64,000 bases of DNA from Thalassococcus sp. S3 (lineage in GTDB: Bacteria > Pseudomonadota > Alphaproteobacteria > Rhodobacterales > Rhodobacteraceae), in assembly GCF_004216475.1 (NCBI RefSeq), contig NZ_CP022303.1, positions 682,001 through 746,000 on the forward strand, in the 5' to 3' direction. Shown here piece after piece: positions 37,229 through 45,120 of this stretch (position 1 is the first letter of the stretch; each line of letters opens with the position of its first letter). The position numbers and the translations under genes were made by a program. Under the pieces are notes generated by a model. The model had not been told where the DNA came from, made no database searches, and saw only the letters and a list, made by a program, of their open reading frames with translations.

Positions 37229-37505
37229 GCCGCCGGTTGTCCGACTGACATTTTTTGAAAACTGCTTGATGACAAGCTACCACAGCGGCCTTTCAAAAGA
37301 AACCCAAGATGCACAAGGATTTAGTGGAAAAGCGTAATCCTGCGTCTCAAGATTTTGGGTCTTTTTCCGCACGCACCGCAAAACCGGTGATTGTGGCAGG
37401 AATGTGGCGGCACACCCGCTCATGCGTCCCTGTAGGGGCGGTCGGTCGTTGCGGGCGGGCCCGCGGCGCTGCTATCCTGAGCGACGACACCCAAGGGAGG
37501 ACGTC

Positions 37506-37634
37506 ATGGACCACACCCTCAAAGCCATCACCCCATGTCTTTCAGGTTATCCGGGCCATCCATGCACTCCTTTGTCTCTCTTCATGCCACCACCCTCTGC
37601 GCGCCGGACGGGCGCGTTCTGCTGCGCGATCTGA
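37506..37634 (+). CDS. Possible leader ORF overlapping the ABC-F start
   Basis: A 42-codon ORF starts at ATG 37506, five bases after GGGAGG (37495-37500), the best ribosome site in the region. It reads MDHTLKAITPCLSGYPGH and then runs in a different frame across the first 73 bases of the ABC-F gene. No protein family fits. ABC-F genes are frequently controlled by translated leader peptides, and the ABC-F start at 37562 lacks a good ribosome site, so translational coupling or attenuation is suggested. This is inference from arrangement. Confidence 0.4.
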   Translation: MDHTLKAITPCLSGYPGHPCTPLSLFMPPPSARRTGAFCCAI

Positions 37635-39154
37635 CCGTCTCTTTCGGGGCCGAACGAACCGGTCTTGTGGGGCCGAACGGGGTCGGCAAATCCAGTCTTC
37701 TTGCCGTCATGGCCGGGCAGGTGCCCCCGGCGTCGGGTCAGGTGCGCCGTCAGGGCAGTATCGGCTCTCTCCGCCAGACCTGGCCGGACCTGCGCGTCAC
37801 CGTCTCTGCCGCCCTTGGCGTGCAAGAGGCTGTCGCCTGTCTGAACCGGATTGAGACGGGACATTACGATCAGGCCGATCTCGACGCCGCCGATTGGACG
37901 CTGGCGACCCGCCTGTCCCAGGCGCTGGCGCGCGTGGGCCTCTCGGATGACATGCTGATGCGCCCTCTCTCTCAGCTCTCCGGCGGGCAGCGCACCCGGC
38001 TCGGTCTGGCACAGCTCTGGCTCACCGCTCCGGATCTGCTCTTGCTGGACGAGCCCACCAACACGCTCGATGCCGACGGCCGCCGCCTTGTCTCAGATCT
38101 GATCGCGGGCTGGCCCGGCGGTGTCGTTGTGGCCAGCCACGACCGCGCGCTTCTTGAGCGGATGGATCGCATTCTCGCGCTGTCGCCTGCCGGGTGCAGT
38201 CTTCATGATGGCGGTTGGTCCGCCTATGCCGCCGCGCAGGCCGCGCGGGATGCCCGGAACGCGGCCTCCCTTGCGCGGGCCGAACGGCAGGTGGCCCAGG
38301 TCGACCGGGCGATCCAGATCCGGCGCGAGCGGGCCGCCCGGCGGGCGCGGCAAGGGCGGGCCCAGCGGGCCGCCGGATCGCAACCCAAGGTTCTGCTGGA
38401 TGCCCGCGCTGATCGCGCGGACCGCACCGGGGCGCGGGACCGGCGCCTTGACGCGCGGCTTGCCGCCAGGGCGGAGGCCGTGCGGGCCGAAGCGCAGGCG
38501 CAGATCGACATCCGCGCGCCTCTCCGGATCGAAGCCTCTGGCGCGCGCGGTCACGGCGCCGTTCTGCGGCTCAATGGGGTGCAGGCGCAGCGCGGCGCCT
38601 TCCGGCTGGGCCCGCTGGATCTTGTCCTGATGGCCGGCGAACGGCTGGCGCTCGATGGTGCAAACGGCGCGGGCAAAAGCACGCTTTTCGATCTTCTGCG
38701 TGGCGATCTCGCCCCCTTGGGCGGCACGTTTCAGCGGTCGGATCGTCTGGCTGTCTTTGACCAGGATGTCCGCACTCTCGGGCCGGACGAAACGCTTTTT
38801 GAGGCCATGCAGCGCCTGCATCCGGGTCTGCCGCCCGAAGAGGCCCGGGCAACGCTGGCGCGTTTCGGCTTTCGCAACGTGGCCGCGGACAAGCCGGCCT
38901 CCGCGCTCAGCGGGGGGGAAAGGATGCGGGCCGGTCTGGCCATCGCCCTGGGCGGAGAGGACGCGCCCGATCTGCTCTTGCTGGACGAGCCGACCAACCA
39001 CCTCGATCTCGACGCCATCTCACAGCTCGAAGAGGCGTTGCGCGGCTATCCGGGCGCTTTGCTGGTTGTCAGCCATGACCAGGTCTTTCTGGACAATATC
39101 GGGGTAACGCGCGCGGTTCTGCTGCAGGACGGCGTGTTGCGGGATCTGCCCTGA
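37562..39154 (+). CDS. ABC-F family ATPase
   Basis: A 530-residue soluble protein with two ABC domains and no membrane part. Domain 1 has GPNGVGKSSLL, LSGGQRTRLGLAQ and LLLLDEPTNTLD; domain 2 has DGANGAGKSTLF, LSGGERMRAGLAIAL and LLLLDEPTNHLD. The Arg-rich linker (about residues 240-320, many Arg and Ala) corresponds to the P-site tRNA interaction motif and is unusually basic. ABC-F proteins act on ribosomes, in translation rescue or antibiotic protection. The start at 37562 (MHSFVSLHATTL) fits the domain; ATG 37535 is an alternative. No transporter subunits are nearby. Confidence 0.92.
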   Translation: MHSFVSLHATTLCAPDGRVLLRDLTVSFGAERTGLVGPNGVGKSSLLAVMAGQVPPASGQVRRQGSIGSLRQTWPDLRVTVSAALGVQEAVACLNRIETGHYDQADLDAADWTLATRLSQALARVGLSDDMLMRPLSQLSGGQRTRLGLAQLWLTAPDLLLLDEPTNTLDADGRRLVSDLIAGWPGGVVVASHDRALLERMDRILALSPAGCSLHDGGWSAYAAAQAARDARNAASLARAERQVAQVDRAIQIRRERAARRARQGRAQRAAGSQPKVLLDARADRADRTGARDRRLDARLAARAEAVRAEAQAQIDIRAPLRIEASGARGHGAVLRLNGVQAQRGAFRLGPLDLVLMAGERLALDGANGAGKSTLFDLLRGDLAPLGGTFQRSDRLAVFDQDVRTLGPDETLFEAMQRLHPGLPPEEARATLARFGFRNVAADKPASALSGGERMRAGLAIALGGEDAPDLLLLDEPTNHLDLDAISQLEEALRGYPGALLVVSHDQVFLDNIGVTRAVLLQDGVLRDLP

Positions 39155-39163
39155 CGTGCCGGC

Positions 39164-39865
39164 TCAGTCCAGATCGCGCACCAGATCCGGCAGACCGGCC
39201 AGATCGTTAAGTTCCCGGAACCGTGGCGCCTCTTTCGGCGGATCGGCCTTTTCGATCTCCCATTCGATCCCGTGGGGCACGAAGACGCCCCAGCCGCCTG
39301 CCTCTACCGCCGGCACCACGTCCGAGCGCATGGAATTGCCCACCATCATCGCCCGCTCCGCCCCGTCTCCGTGATCGGCAAAGATGCGGGCGTAAACCTC
39401 TGTCGTCTTCTCCGACACGATCTCCACCCCGTCAAAGAGATCTCCTAGACCCGACGCCGCCAGCTTGCGCTCCTGGTGCAAAAGGTCTCCCTTGGTGATC
39501 AGCAGCACCCGGTGCGTGTCCGCCACCCGCTCCACCGCCTCCCTCGCGTGGGGCAGGAGTTCGACCGGATGGGCCAGCATATCCCGGCCCGCCTCCATCA
39601 GCTCCGCGATCACGTGGCCCGGTACGCGGCCTTCCGTGACCTCCACCGCCGTCTCGATCATCGACAGCACGAAGCCCTTGATGCCGTATCCGTAATGGCC
39701 GAGGTTCCGCTTCTCCGCCTCCAGCAGCCGCTCCGCCAGATGCTCCGGCTCGGCGTGATCGGCCAGTAGTTCGGTGAACCGCTCCTGCGTCAGCTGATAG
39801 AAGCGTTCATTGTGCCACAGCGTGTCATCGGCATCGAAGCCCACGATTGTCAGGTTTTTGCCCAT
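39164..39865 (-). CDS. HAD family hydrolase
   Basis: A 233-residue HAD-superfamily phosphatase with nucleophile motif DADDTLWHN (Asp13), [17 protein letters not shown] and [22 protein letters not shown] as the acidic motif IV region. The N-terminal [15 protein letters not shown] is typical of small phosphoglycolate phosphatase-like proteins. Substrate is unknown. It converges on the ABC-F gene (nine-base gap). An ATG at 39865 fits the family start. Confidence 0.9.
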   Translation of the reverse strand: MGKNLTIVGFDADDTLWHNERFYQLTQERFTELLADHAEPEHLAERLLEAEKRNLGHYGYGIKGFVLSMIETAVEVTEGRVPGHVIAELMEAGRDMLAHPVELLPHAREAVERVADTHRVLLITKGDLLHQERKLAASGLGDLFDGVEIVSEKTTEVYARIFADHGDGAERAMMVGNSMRSDVVPAVEAGGWGVFVPHGIEWEIEKADPPKEAPRFRELNDLAGLPDLVRDLD

Positions 39866-39954
39866 CGCTGATGCTCCGCAATCCCTTTTCTAATTTTTCA
39901 GGTACGTTATATAAACCATTCAAAATCCCTTCCGGACCTGAGCGAAAACGCGTG

Positions 39955-40296
39955 ATGATGCAAGAGCCCCTGATGATGTCAGAGCAAAAGGACGACGATG
40001 GTGACGCCTCCGTCCTGCTGGATGTGCGTCCGAAAACCAAGCGCCCGCCGCTCTATAAGGTGCTTTTGCTGAACGACGATTATACCCCCATGGAATTCGT
40101 CGTGCACGTGCTCGAACGGTTCTTCGGCATGACCCATGCCCAGGCGTTCGAGATCATGCTGACCGTGCACAAAAAAGGCGTCGCCGTGGTCGGTGTCTTC
40201 AGCCATGAGATCGCCGAGACCAAGGTCGGCCAGGTGATGGATTTCGCCCGCCGCCACCAACACCCCCTTCAATGCACGATGGAGAAAGAGGACTAG
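39955..40296 (+). CDS. clpS: ATP-dependent Clp protease adaptor ClpS
   Basis: A 113-residue N-end rule adaptor delivering substrates to ClpAP. The core [29 protein letters not shown], then [27 protein letters not shown], and LQCTMEKE end are the family signature, with the binding-pocket residues present. The start is uncertain: ATG 39955, 39958, 39973 and 39976 all lie in frame without a clear ribosome site; 39955 is used. ClpA is not in the window. Confidence 0.92.
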   Translation: MMQEPLMMSEQKDDDGDASVLLDVRPKTKRPPLYKVLLLNDDYTPMEFVVHVLERFFGMTHAQAFEIMLTVHKKGVAVVGVFSHEIAETKVGQVMDFARRHQHPLQCTMEKED

Positions 40297-40307
40297 GAGC
40301 GCGCCCC

Positions 40308-41291
40308 ATGTCGCCCCGCCTCTCCCTGGCTCTCTCCGAGGGCGCTTTGTCGCTGCCCGAAACGGGCCGGATCGCCGTTTTCGGCGCCTCTCCCGATGCC
40401 GATCTTTCGGCGCTGCCCCGCGCCCGCTGCCAGATCGTCACGCCCCTCCGACCCGCATATGATCACTGGCGGGCACAAGGGTATGAGTGTGGCACCGACC
40501 CAGCGGGTCCCTTTGCGTGCAGTATCGTCTTTCTGCCCCGTGCCAAGGCGGCGGCGCGTGCGGTGATCGCCCAGGCCATGGCGCTCACCTCCGGACCGGT
40601 CCTCATCGACGGGGCCAAGACCGACGGTATCGACAGCCTGCTCAAGGAGGTTCGCAAGCGACTGCCCGTCAGCGGCAGCCTTTCCAAGGCGCATGGCAAG
40701 CTCTTCTGGCTTCCCGCCGATCCCGCGGCCTTCTCCGACTGGGTCGCGCGGCCGTCTCAAATCGACGGCTTCACCACGCTGCCGGGCGTCTTTTCCGCAG
40801 ATGGAGTCGACCCCGCCTCCGCCCTTCTGGCCTCCGCCTTGCCCGCCCGGCTCGGTGCCCATGTTGCCGATCTTGGCGCCGGTTGGGGCTATCTCTCCTC
40901 CGCGATCCTTTCCCGGGGCGACCTCGCCGCCCTTCACCTGGTGGAGGCCGACGAGGTCGCGTTACGCTGCGCCCGCCTGAACGTGACCGACCCCCGGGCC
41001 CGGTTCCATTGGGCCGATGCCCGTCACTGGCAGCCCCCCGAACCGCTCGACACCGTGGTGATGAACCCTCCGTTCCATACCGGCCGCAGCGGCGATCCCG
41101 GTCTCGGCCAGGCTTTCATCACCTCCGCCTCCGCGATGCTCAAGCCCTCCGGTCAGCTCTGGATGGTCGCCAACCGCCATCTGCCCTACGAAGACACGCT
41201 CGCCCAATCTTTCCGCGAGATCACCGAACCGTCGGGCGATTCCCGCTTCAAACTGATCCACGCCGCGCGGCCCACTCGCCGCCGCGCCTGA
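40308..41291 (+). CDS. Class I methyltransferase, RsmC/RlmG-like
   Basis: A 327-residue SAM-dependent methyltransferase with two related domains, as in RsmC-type rRNA (guanine-N2) methyltransferases. The C-terminal domain has SAM motif I DLGAGWGYLSSAIL (about residue 190) and the amino-methyltransferase motif NPPFHTG. The N-terminal half is a degenerate domain. The ATG at 40308 follows TAGGAGCG by a few bases. It lies directly downstream of clpS (11 bases) on the same strand. The rRNA target is inferred, not shown. Confidence 0.87.
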   Translation: MSPRLSLALSEGALSLPETGRIAVFGASPDADLSALPRARCQIVTPLRPAYDHWRAQGYECGTDPAGPFACSIVFLPRAKAAARAVIAQAMALTSGPVLIDGAKTDGIDSLLKEVRKRLPVSGSLSKAHGKLFWLPADPAAFSDWVARPSQIDGFTTLPGVFSADGVDPASALLASALPARLGAHVADLGAGWGYLSSAILSRGDLAALHLVEADEVALRCARLNVTDPRARFHWADARHWQPPEPLDTVVMNPPFHTGRSGDPGLGQAFITSASAMLKPSGQLWMVANRHLPYEDTLAQSFREITEPSGDSRFKLIHAARPTRRRA

Positions 41292-41326
41292 TCCCGGCTA
41301 TCGTCGCCTGAAAACAGGGAGCCTCC

Positions 41327-42127
41327 ATGTCCTTCTCCATCGCCGGCAAAACCGCCATCGTGACGGGCGCAGCCCATGGCATCGGCCTCGCCATCGGTCG
41401 CCAATTCGCCGAGAAAGGCGCCAATGTGATGTTCGTCGACATGGACGAAGCGCATCTGGCCGAACAGATCGGCGATCAGGCCGAAGACAGCAATATCCGC
41501 TATTTCGCCGGTGACCTGCGGGAACGGCTGACGATCGCCAACCTGCTCTCCGCCACGCTCGACGCCTTTGACGAGGTCAACATCCTCGTCAACGGGGCGC
41601 GTCAGGTGATCACGTCCGATCCGCTCGATCCGCAGGACAACACGGTCGGCATGCTGCTCGATCAGAATCTGATGCCCGCCCTCCGGCTGTCGCAGGTCGT
41701 GGCCCGCCGGATGATCAAGCAAGCCGAGGGGCAGGAGGACCGTGTCGCGGGGTCCATCATCAATCTCAGCTCCATCGCCGCGCGCCGCACCCATCCCGAT
41801 TTGCTGGCCTATTCCGTATCGTCGGCCGCGCTCGACCAGATGACCCGCTCTCTGGCCGTGGCCCTGGCGCCCCACCGCATCCGCGTGAACGCCGTAGCCT
41901 TCGGCTCGGTGATGAGCGCGTCACTCAAGGGCACGCTCAAGGAAAACGGTGACTACCGCTCCGACATCGAAAAACACACGCCCCTGTCGCGCATCGCCGC
42001 CCCGGGAGAGCTCGCCGACGCCGTCCAATACCTCGCCTCCGACGGCTCGGGCTTCATGACCGGCCAGATCCTGACCCTCGACGGTGGCCGCACCCTCCTC
42101 GACCCCGTCGCCGCCCCCGCACACTGA
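41327..42127 (+). CDS. SDR family oxidoreductase with altered catalytic Lys
   Basis: A 266-residue SDR. The NAD(P)-binding motif TGAAHGIGLAIG (residues 13-24) is classical, as is VNGA (88-91) and the Ser region INLSSIAARR. The YxxxK motif reads YSVSS (Tyr162, Ser166), so the conserved Lys is replaced by Ser. The expected C-terminal TGQILTLDGGR is present. Substrate unknown; the altered motif makes classical dehydrogenase activity uncertain. A GGGAGCC sequence precedes the ATG. Followed by a non-coding stretch containing the first structured repeat. Confidence 0.87.
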   Translation: MSFSIAGKTAIVTGAAHGIGLAIGRQFAEKGANVMFVDMDEAHLAEQIGDQAEDSNIRYFAGDLRERLTIANLLSATLDAFDEVNILVNGARQVITSDPLDPQDNTVGMLLDQNLMPALRLSQVVARRMIKQAEGQEDRVAGSIINLSSIAARRTHPDLLAYSVSSAALDQMTRSLAVALAPHRIRVNAVAFGSVMSASLKGTLKENGDYRSDIEKHTPLSRIAAPGELADAVQYLASDGSGFMTGQILTLDGGRTLLDPVAAPAH

Positions 42128-42176
42128 TCGCCGCACGTGCCTCTTTGGATTTAGCCTCCGGCCCCCACCTCCGTAG

Positions 42177-42194
42177 GGCGGGGTTCACCCCGCC
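42177..42194. repeat. Short GC hairpin GGCGGGG-TTCA-CCCCGCC
   Basis: A perfect seven-base-pair stem with a TTCA loop lies 50 bases after the SDR stop and 40 bases before the large structured repeat. A degenerate relative (GGGCGGTATTTCACCCCGC, about 43404-43422) occupies the equivalent place before the second structured repeat. Hairpins of this kind are common intergenic REP-like elements; it may also help end transcription of the SDR gene. Confidence 0.6.
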
Positions 42195-42234
42195 GCGCCA
42201 CCCAAGAGGGAGCGCCATCCCTTTAACTCTCCAG

Positions 42235-42363
42235 CCGTGATGCCCGCATCACGGCCAGCGCCCGACCCGCCCCGTCATGCCGAAGGCGTGCAAACAAAGA
42301 TCGGCGCACCGCGCAGGTGCGACGGGAGGGCGCTTCACGCCCACCCAGGGTCGGGCGCTGGCC
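42235..42363 (+). ncRNA. Structured repeat element, copy 1 (large form)
   Basis: A non-coding block that can fold almost completely. P1 is CCGTGATG/CATCACGG (42235-42242/42247-42254). P2 is a 16-base-pair closing stem starting GGCCAGCGCCCGACCC (42253-42268) with its complement at 42348-42363. Inside lie P3 GGGCG-CTTCA-CGCCC (42328-42342), a five-pair stem 42271-42275/42322-42326, and the hairpins CATGCC-gaa-GGCGTG (42276-42290) and CGCACC-gcgca-GGTGCG (42305-42321). The same P1-P2-P3 plan recurs at 43482 with compensatory changes. The strand is assumed from neighbouring genes. It could be an RNA or a palindromic DNA element. Confidence 0.55.
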
Positions 42364-42491
42364 TCTGTTGCGTGTCATCCACCCCGTATCGCGTTCCATT
42401 GTACCCGGCATTGCACCCCAAGATCGCATTCCCCCGTGACCCTCCCTCCATTTCCCCTTAAACTTACTGTAACAACAGGGGAACACCTCTC

Positions 42492-43385
42492 ATGACAATC
42501 CAGTTTGACACCGAAAAAGCCACCGCCTCCGCCTGGTTCCGCCGCCTGCGCGACGACATCGTCGCCGCCTTCGAGGCTTTGGAAGACAGCCACGTCACCG
42601 GCCCGCTCTCCGACGCCAAACCCGCCCGCTTCGAGGTGACCGAGACCAAGCGCCGCTCCGACGACGGCTCCGATGCCGGGGGCGGGCTGATGAGCGTGAT
42701 GCGCGGGGGCCGTGTCTTCGAAAAGGTCGGCGTGAACGTCTCCACCGTCTACGGCACCCTGGGCGAGCGCGCCCAGAACGCCATGGCCGCCCGAAAGGGC
42801 ATCCCCGGCATGAAGGACGATCCGCGCTTCTGGGCCTCCGGCATCTCCCTTGTCGCGCACATGCAGAACCCTCACGTGCCTGCCGTCCACATGAACACGC
42901 GCATGTTCTGGACGCCCCATGCCTGGTGGTTCGGCGGCGGCTCCGACCTGAACCCCTGCATCGAATATGACGAGGACACCGCCCATTTCCACGCCCAGCA
43001 GCAGGCTCATCTCGACCCCCACGGGGGCGAGCATTACCCCCGCCTGAAAACCTGGGCCGACGAGTATTTCTACATCCCCCACCGCCACCGCGCGCGCGGG
43101 GTGGGGGGGATCTTCATGGATGACCACTGCACCGGAGACTGGCAGGCCGATTTCGCCCTGACCCAGGACATCGGTCGCGCCTTCCTGCCCGCCTATGTCC
43201 CTCTCGTCGAGAAACGCCGCCTGCAGGACTGGACCGACGCCGACAAGGACACCCAGCTTGTCCATCGCGGCCTCTACGCCGAGTACAACCTCGTCTACGA
43301 CCGCGGCACCAAGTTCGGCCTGGAAACCGGCCACGACGCCAACGCCGTTCTCATGAGCCTGCCCCCCCTCGCCAAGTGGGTCTGA
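42492..43385 (+). CDS. hemF: Oxygen-dependent coproporphyrinogen III oxidase
   Basis: A 297-residue HemF that oxidatively decarboxylates coproporphyrinogen III to protoporphyrinogen IX, using O2. Family motifs include GGLMSVMRGGRVFEKVGVNVSTVYG, the substrate-site VHMNTRMF, WWFGGGSDLNPC and YIPHRHRARGVGGIFMD. Length is normal. The ATG at 42492 follows an AGGGGAA-like ribosome site about ten bases upstream. It is monocistronic, flanked on both sides by structured repeats and short hairpins, with hemC and hemE about 2 to 3 kb downstream on either strand. Confidence 0.97.
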   Translation: MTIQFDTEKATASAWFRRLRDDIVAAFEALEDSHVTGPLSDAKPARFEVTETKRRSDDGSDAGGGLMSVMRGGRVFEKVGVNVSTVYGTLGERAQNAMAARKGIPGMKDDPRFWASGISLVAHMQNPHVPAVHMNTRMFWTPHAWWFGGGSDLNPCIEYDEDTAHFHAQQQAHLDPHGGEHYPRLKTWADEYFYIPHRHRARGVGGIFMDDHCTGDWQADFALTQDIGRAFLPAYVPLVEKRRLQDWTDADKDTQLVHRGLYAEYNLVYDRGTKFGLETGHDANAVLMSLPPLAKWV

Positions 43386-43481
43386 CCCCGCCCAAACACC
43401 GAAGGGCGGTATTTCACCCCGCTGCCGCTCCGAAATCAGATGCTTCCGAAGACAATTCGATACCGCGCTCACAATCTCCGG

Positions 43482-43562
43482 CCGTGATGCTATGCATCAC
43501 GGCCAGCCCCCGACCGCCCCCCGGGCGGGGGCTTCACCCCCACCCGCTGTCGGGGGCTGGCC
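43482..43562 (+). ncRNA. Structured repeat element, copy 2 (compact form)
   Basis: The compact relative of the element at 42235. P1 is CCGTGATGC-tat-GCATCACGG (43482-43502). P2 is GGCCAGCCCCCGAC (43501-43514) against 43549-43562, 14 base pairs. P3 is GGGGG-CTTCA-CCCCC (43527-43541). The two extra hairpins of copy 1 are absent. Relative to copy 1, one P2 pair changes from G-C to C-G and one P3 pair from C-G to G-C, both preserving pairing. It lies 97 bases after hemF, in the same orientation as copy 1. Confidence 0.55.
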
Positions 43563-43631
43563 TTTGTTTCGAGCCGATGAAAAAGTGTCGCGTGTAGCCG
43601 GATTTCGAAACTTCGCTAACGCGCTCGACGA

Positions 43632-43901
43632 TCATTCACCCACCTCACTCTCCCGCCTGTGCTTCTCCAACCCCTCCCGGATGATCCGCCACCGCATCAT
43701 CTCCTCCGCGATCTGCAGCGCCTTGAACTCCATCGACCGGCTCTTTGCATTCTCCAGCAAATGCAACTCCCGGGCCGAGACGAGCCCACCCAACTCCCGC
43801 CCGTTCTTGAGGATCAGATACCGGTGGTCGTTCCACGCTGCGTCCTGTAGAAAGCGGCCCAGATTGTCTCTCATATGACTGATCGAGCAGGTTCGGATCA
43901 T
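43632..43901 (-). CDS. Phd/YefM-type antitoxin-like protein
   Basis: An 89-residue protein resembling prevent-host-death antitoxins. The N-terminal SISHMRDNLGRFLQDAAWNDHRYLILKNGRELGGLVSARELHLLE matches the Phd/YefM DNA-binding half. The C-terminus (residues about 50-89, helical and charged, RRESEVGE) would be the toxin-binding part. No toxin ORF (RelE, Doc or PIN type) is found on either side, so it looks orphan. It could regulate genes or belong to an incomplete system. Two direct repeats lie 90 to 200 bases upstream of its start. Confidence 0.68.
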   Translation of the reverse strand: MIRTCSISHMRDNLGRFLQDAAWNDHRYLILKNGRELGGLVSARELHLLENAKSRSMEFKALQIAEEMMRWRIIREGLEKHRRESEVGE

Positions 43902-43990
43902 CTCGCATCCCTCGCGCCAAGAGGCTCCGACCCTGCCAAAAACCGGTTAACGCCGGCTCACCCGACCGTCCGCTCCCCGCAAAAACGGCG

Positions 43991-44099
43991 TTTCGTACGA
44001 AATCGCGTACAAACACCCCAAAGTCCCGAAAGAAGCCCGTTTCAGCGTTGTCTCAGAGGACCTGTTTCGTACCAAATCCCGTACTAACCGCCCAAAGTC
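43991..44099. repeat. Two 35-base direct repeats upstream of the antitoxin gene
   Basis: Copy A at 43991-44025 and copy B at 44065-44099 match at 30 of 35 positions, 74 bases apart (about seven helical turns). Each holds two GTAC palindromes in the frame TTTCGTACnAAATCnCGTAC and ends CCCAAAGTC. In copy A, TTTCGTACGAAA is a perfect palindrome. Copy B runs into the desaturase stop codon. They may be operator sites for the antitoxin-like protein at 43632, or a repeat family. Confidence 0.6.
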
Positions 44100-45042
44100 A
44101 CGCTGCGCGCCAGCCCGCGTCCCCCAGCGCCTGCCAGTAACTTTTCGCCACCCGCATCTGCGGCTTCAGTCCCTTCTGCACCAGCAACTCATGCATGTCT
44201 CGCAACCGCCAGCAGGGCACATGCATCACCATGTGATGCTCCAGATGATAGTTCACCCAATAGGGCGCCACGAACAGCCGCATCAGTGGCCCCGCCATGG
44301 TCGTGCGTACATTTTGTAAAGCGTTTTCAGAGACTTCCGTGGCCCCATGCTCCGCGATATTGCGGATGCGCAGCACCAGCTGGAACCAGGTCAGGAACGG
44401 CAGCAGCCAGAAGGCCAGGCCCCACCACCACTTTCCCACAAGTCCGAAAAGCACCATTATCCCTATGAAAACAGGGAAGGATTTCCACAGATCCCGCGCC
44501 TTGAAGGCCTGCGCAAAGTCGCTGTTGGCCGCCTCCAACGCCTCGTCATCGCCTGCCAGACGAAACGACATCAGGATCTGTCCCGCCAGTTGCTTGACCC
44601 CGGTCTGTCCGGTCAAGTCCCTGATAAACTTACGTTTTAACGATGCCCGTGTGGTCGGAAACTTCGACGACAGTGCCAGATCCGGGTCCTTTTCCGTCTG
44701 CGTGAAGCGATGATGCGTCAGGTGATAATGCCGATAGGCGCTCAACTCCGCCAGGATCGGCCGCCCGCACAACCACTCTCCCACGAAGTCGTTGATCTTA
44801 CGGGATTTAAACAGCGCATTATGCGCCGCCTCATGCATCAGGATCGCAAGCCCCAATTGTCGCGACCCGATGATCATCACCGCCAGAAAAAAGGTCAACA
44901 CATTGGGAAATAACGCAAAAATCGCCAAAGCCAGCGCAATCGTGCCCCAGCAATGCACCACCAGCCAGACGCCCATCGCGTCAGAGCGTTCCGCCAGCGG
45001 TCGAATTTCCTCGGTGGTCAGATAGGCCTTTCCAGGTGTCAT
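44098..45042 (-). CDS. Membrane fatty acid desaturase family protein
   Basis: A 314-residue integral membrane di-iron desaturase or hydroxylase. The three histidine boxes are HEAAH (residues 70-74), HLTHH (107-111) and HLEHH in YWVNYHLEHHMVM, with several membrane helices between. The family covers fatty acid desaturases and carotenoid-modifying enzymes; the spacing of boxes favours a fatty acid desaturase. The ATG at 45042 is preceded by GGAGG. It is 78 bases downstream of hemC on the same strand and might be cotranscribed. The substrate is not determined. Confidence 0.88.
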   Translation of the reverse strand: MTPGKAYLTTEEIRPLAERSDAMGVWLVVHCWGTIALALAIFALFPNVLTFFLAVMIIGSRQLGLAILMHEAAHNALFKSRKINDFVGEWLCGRPILAELSAYRHYHLTHHRFTQTEKDPDLALSSKFPTTRASLKRKFIRDLTGQTGVKQLAGQILMSFRLAGDDEALEAANSDFAQAFKARDLWKSFPVFIGIMVLFGLVGKWWWGLAFWLLPFLTWFQLVLRIRNIAEHGATEVSENALQNVRTTMAGPLMRLFVAPYWVNYHLEHHMVMHVPCWRLRDMHELLVQKGLKPQMRVAKSYWQALGDAGWRAA

Positions 45043-45120
45043 GGTCGAACCTCCTCCTATCTCAAAGGTGGAGGCTCAGGATCACCCTGTCAACGAAATC
45101 GCCACGTCACGGGCGCTTGG

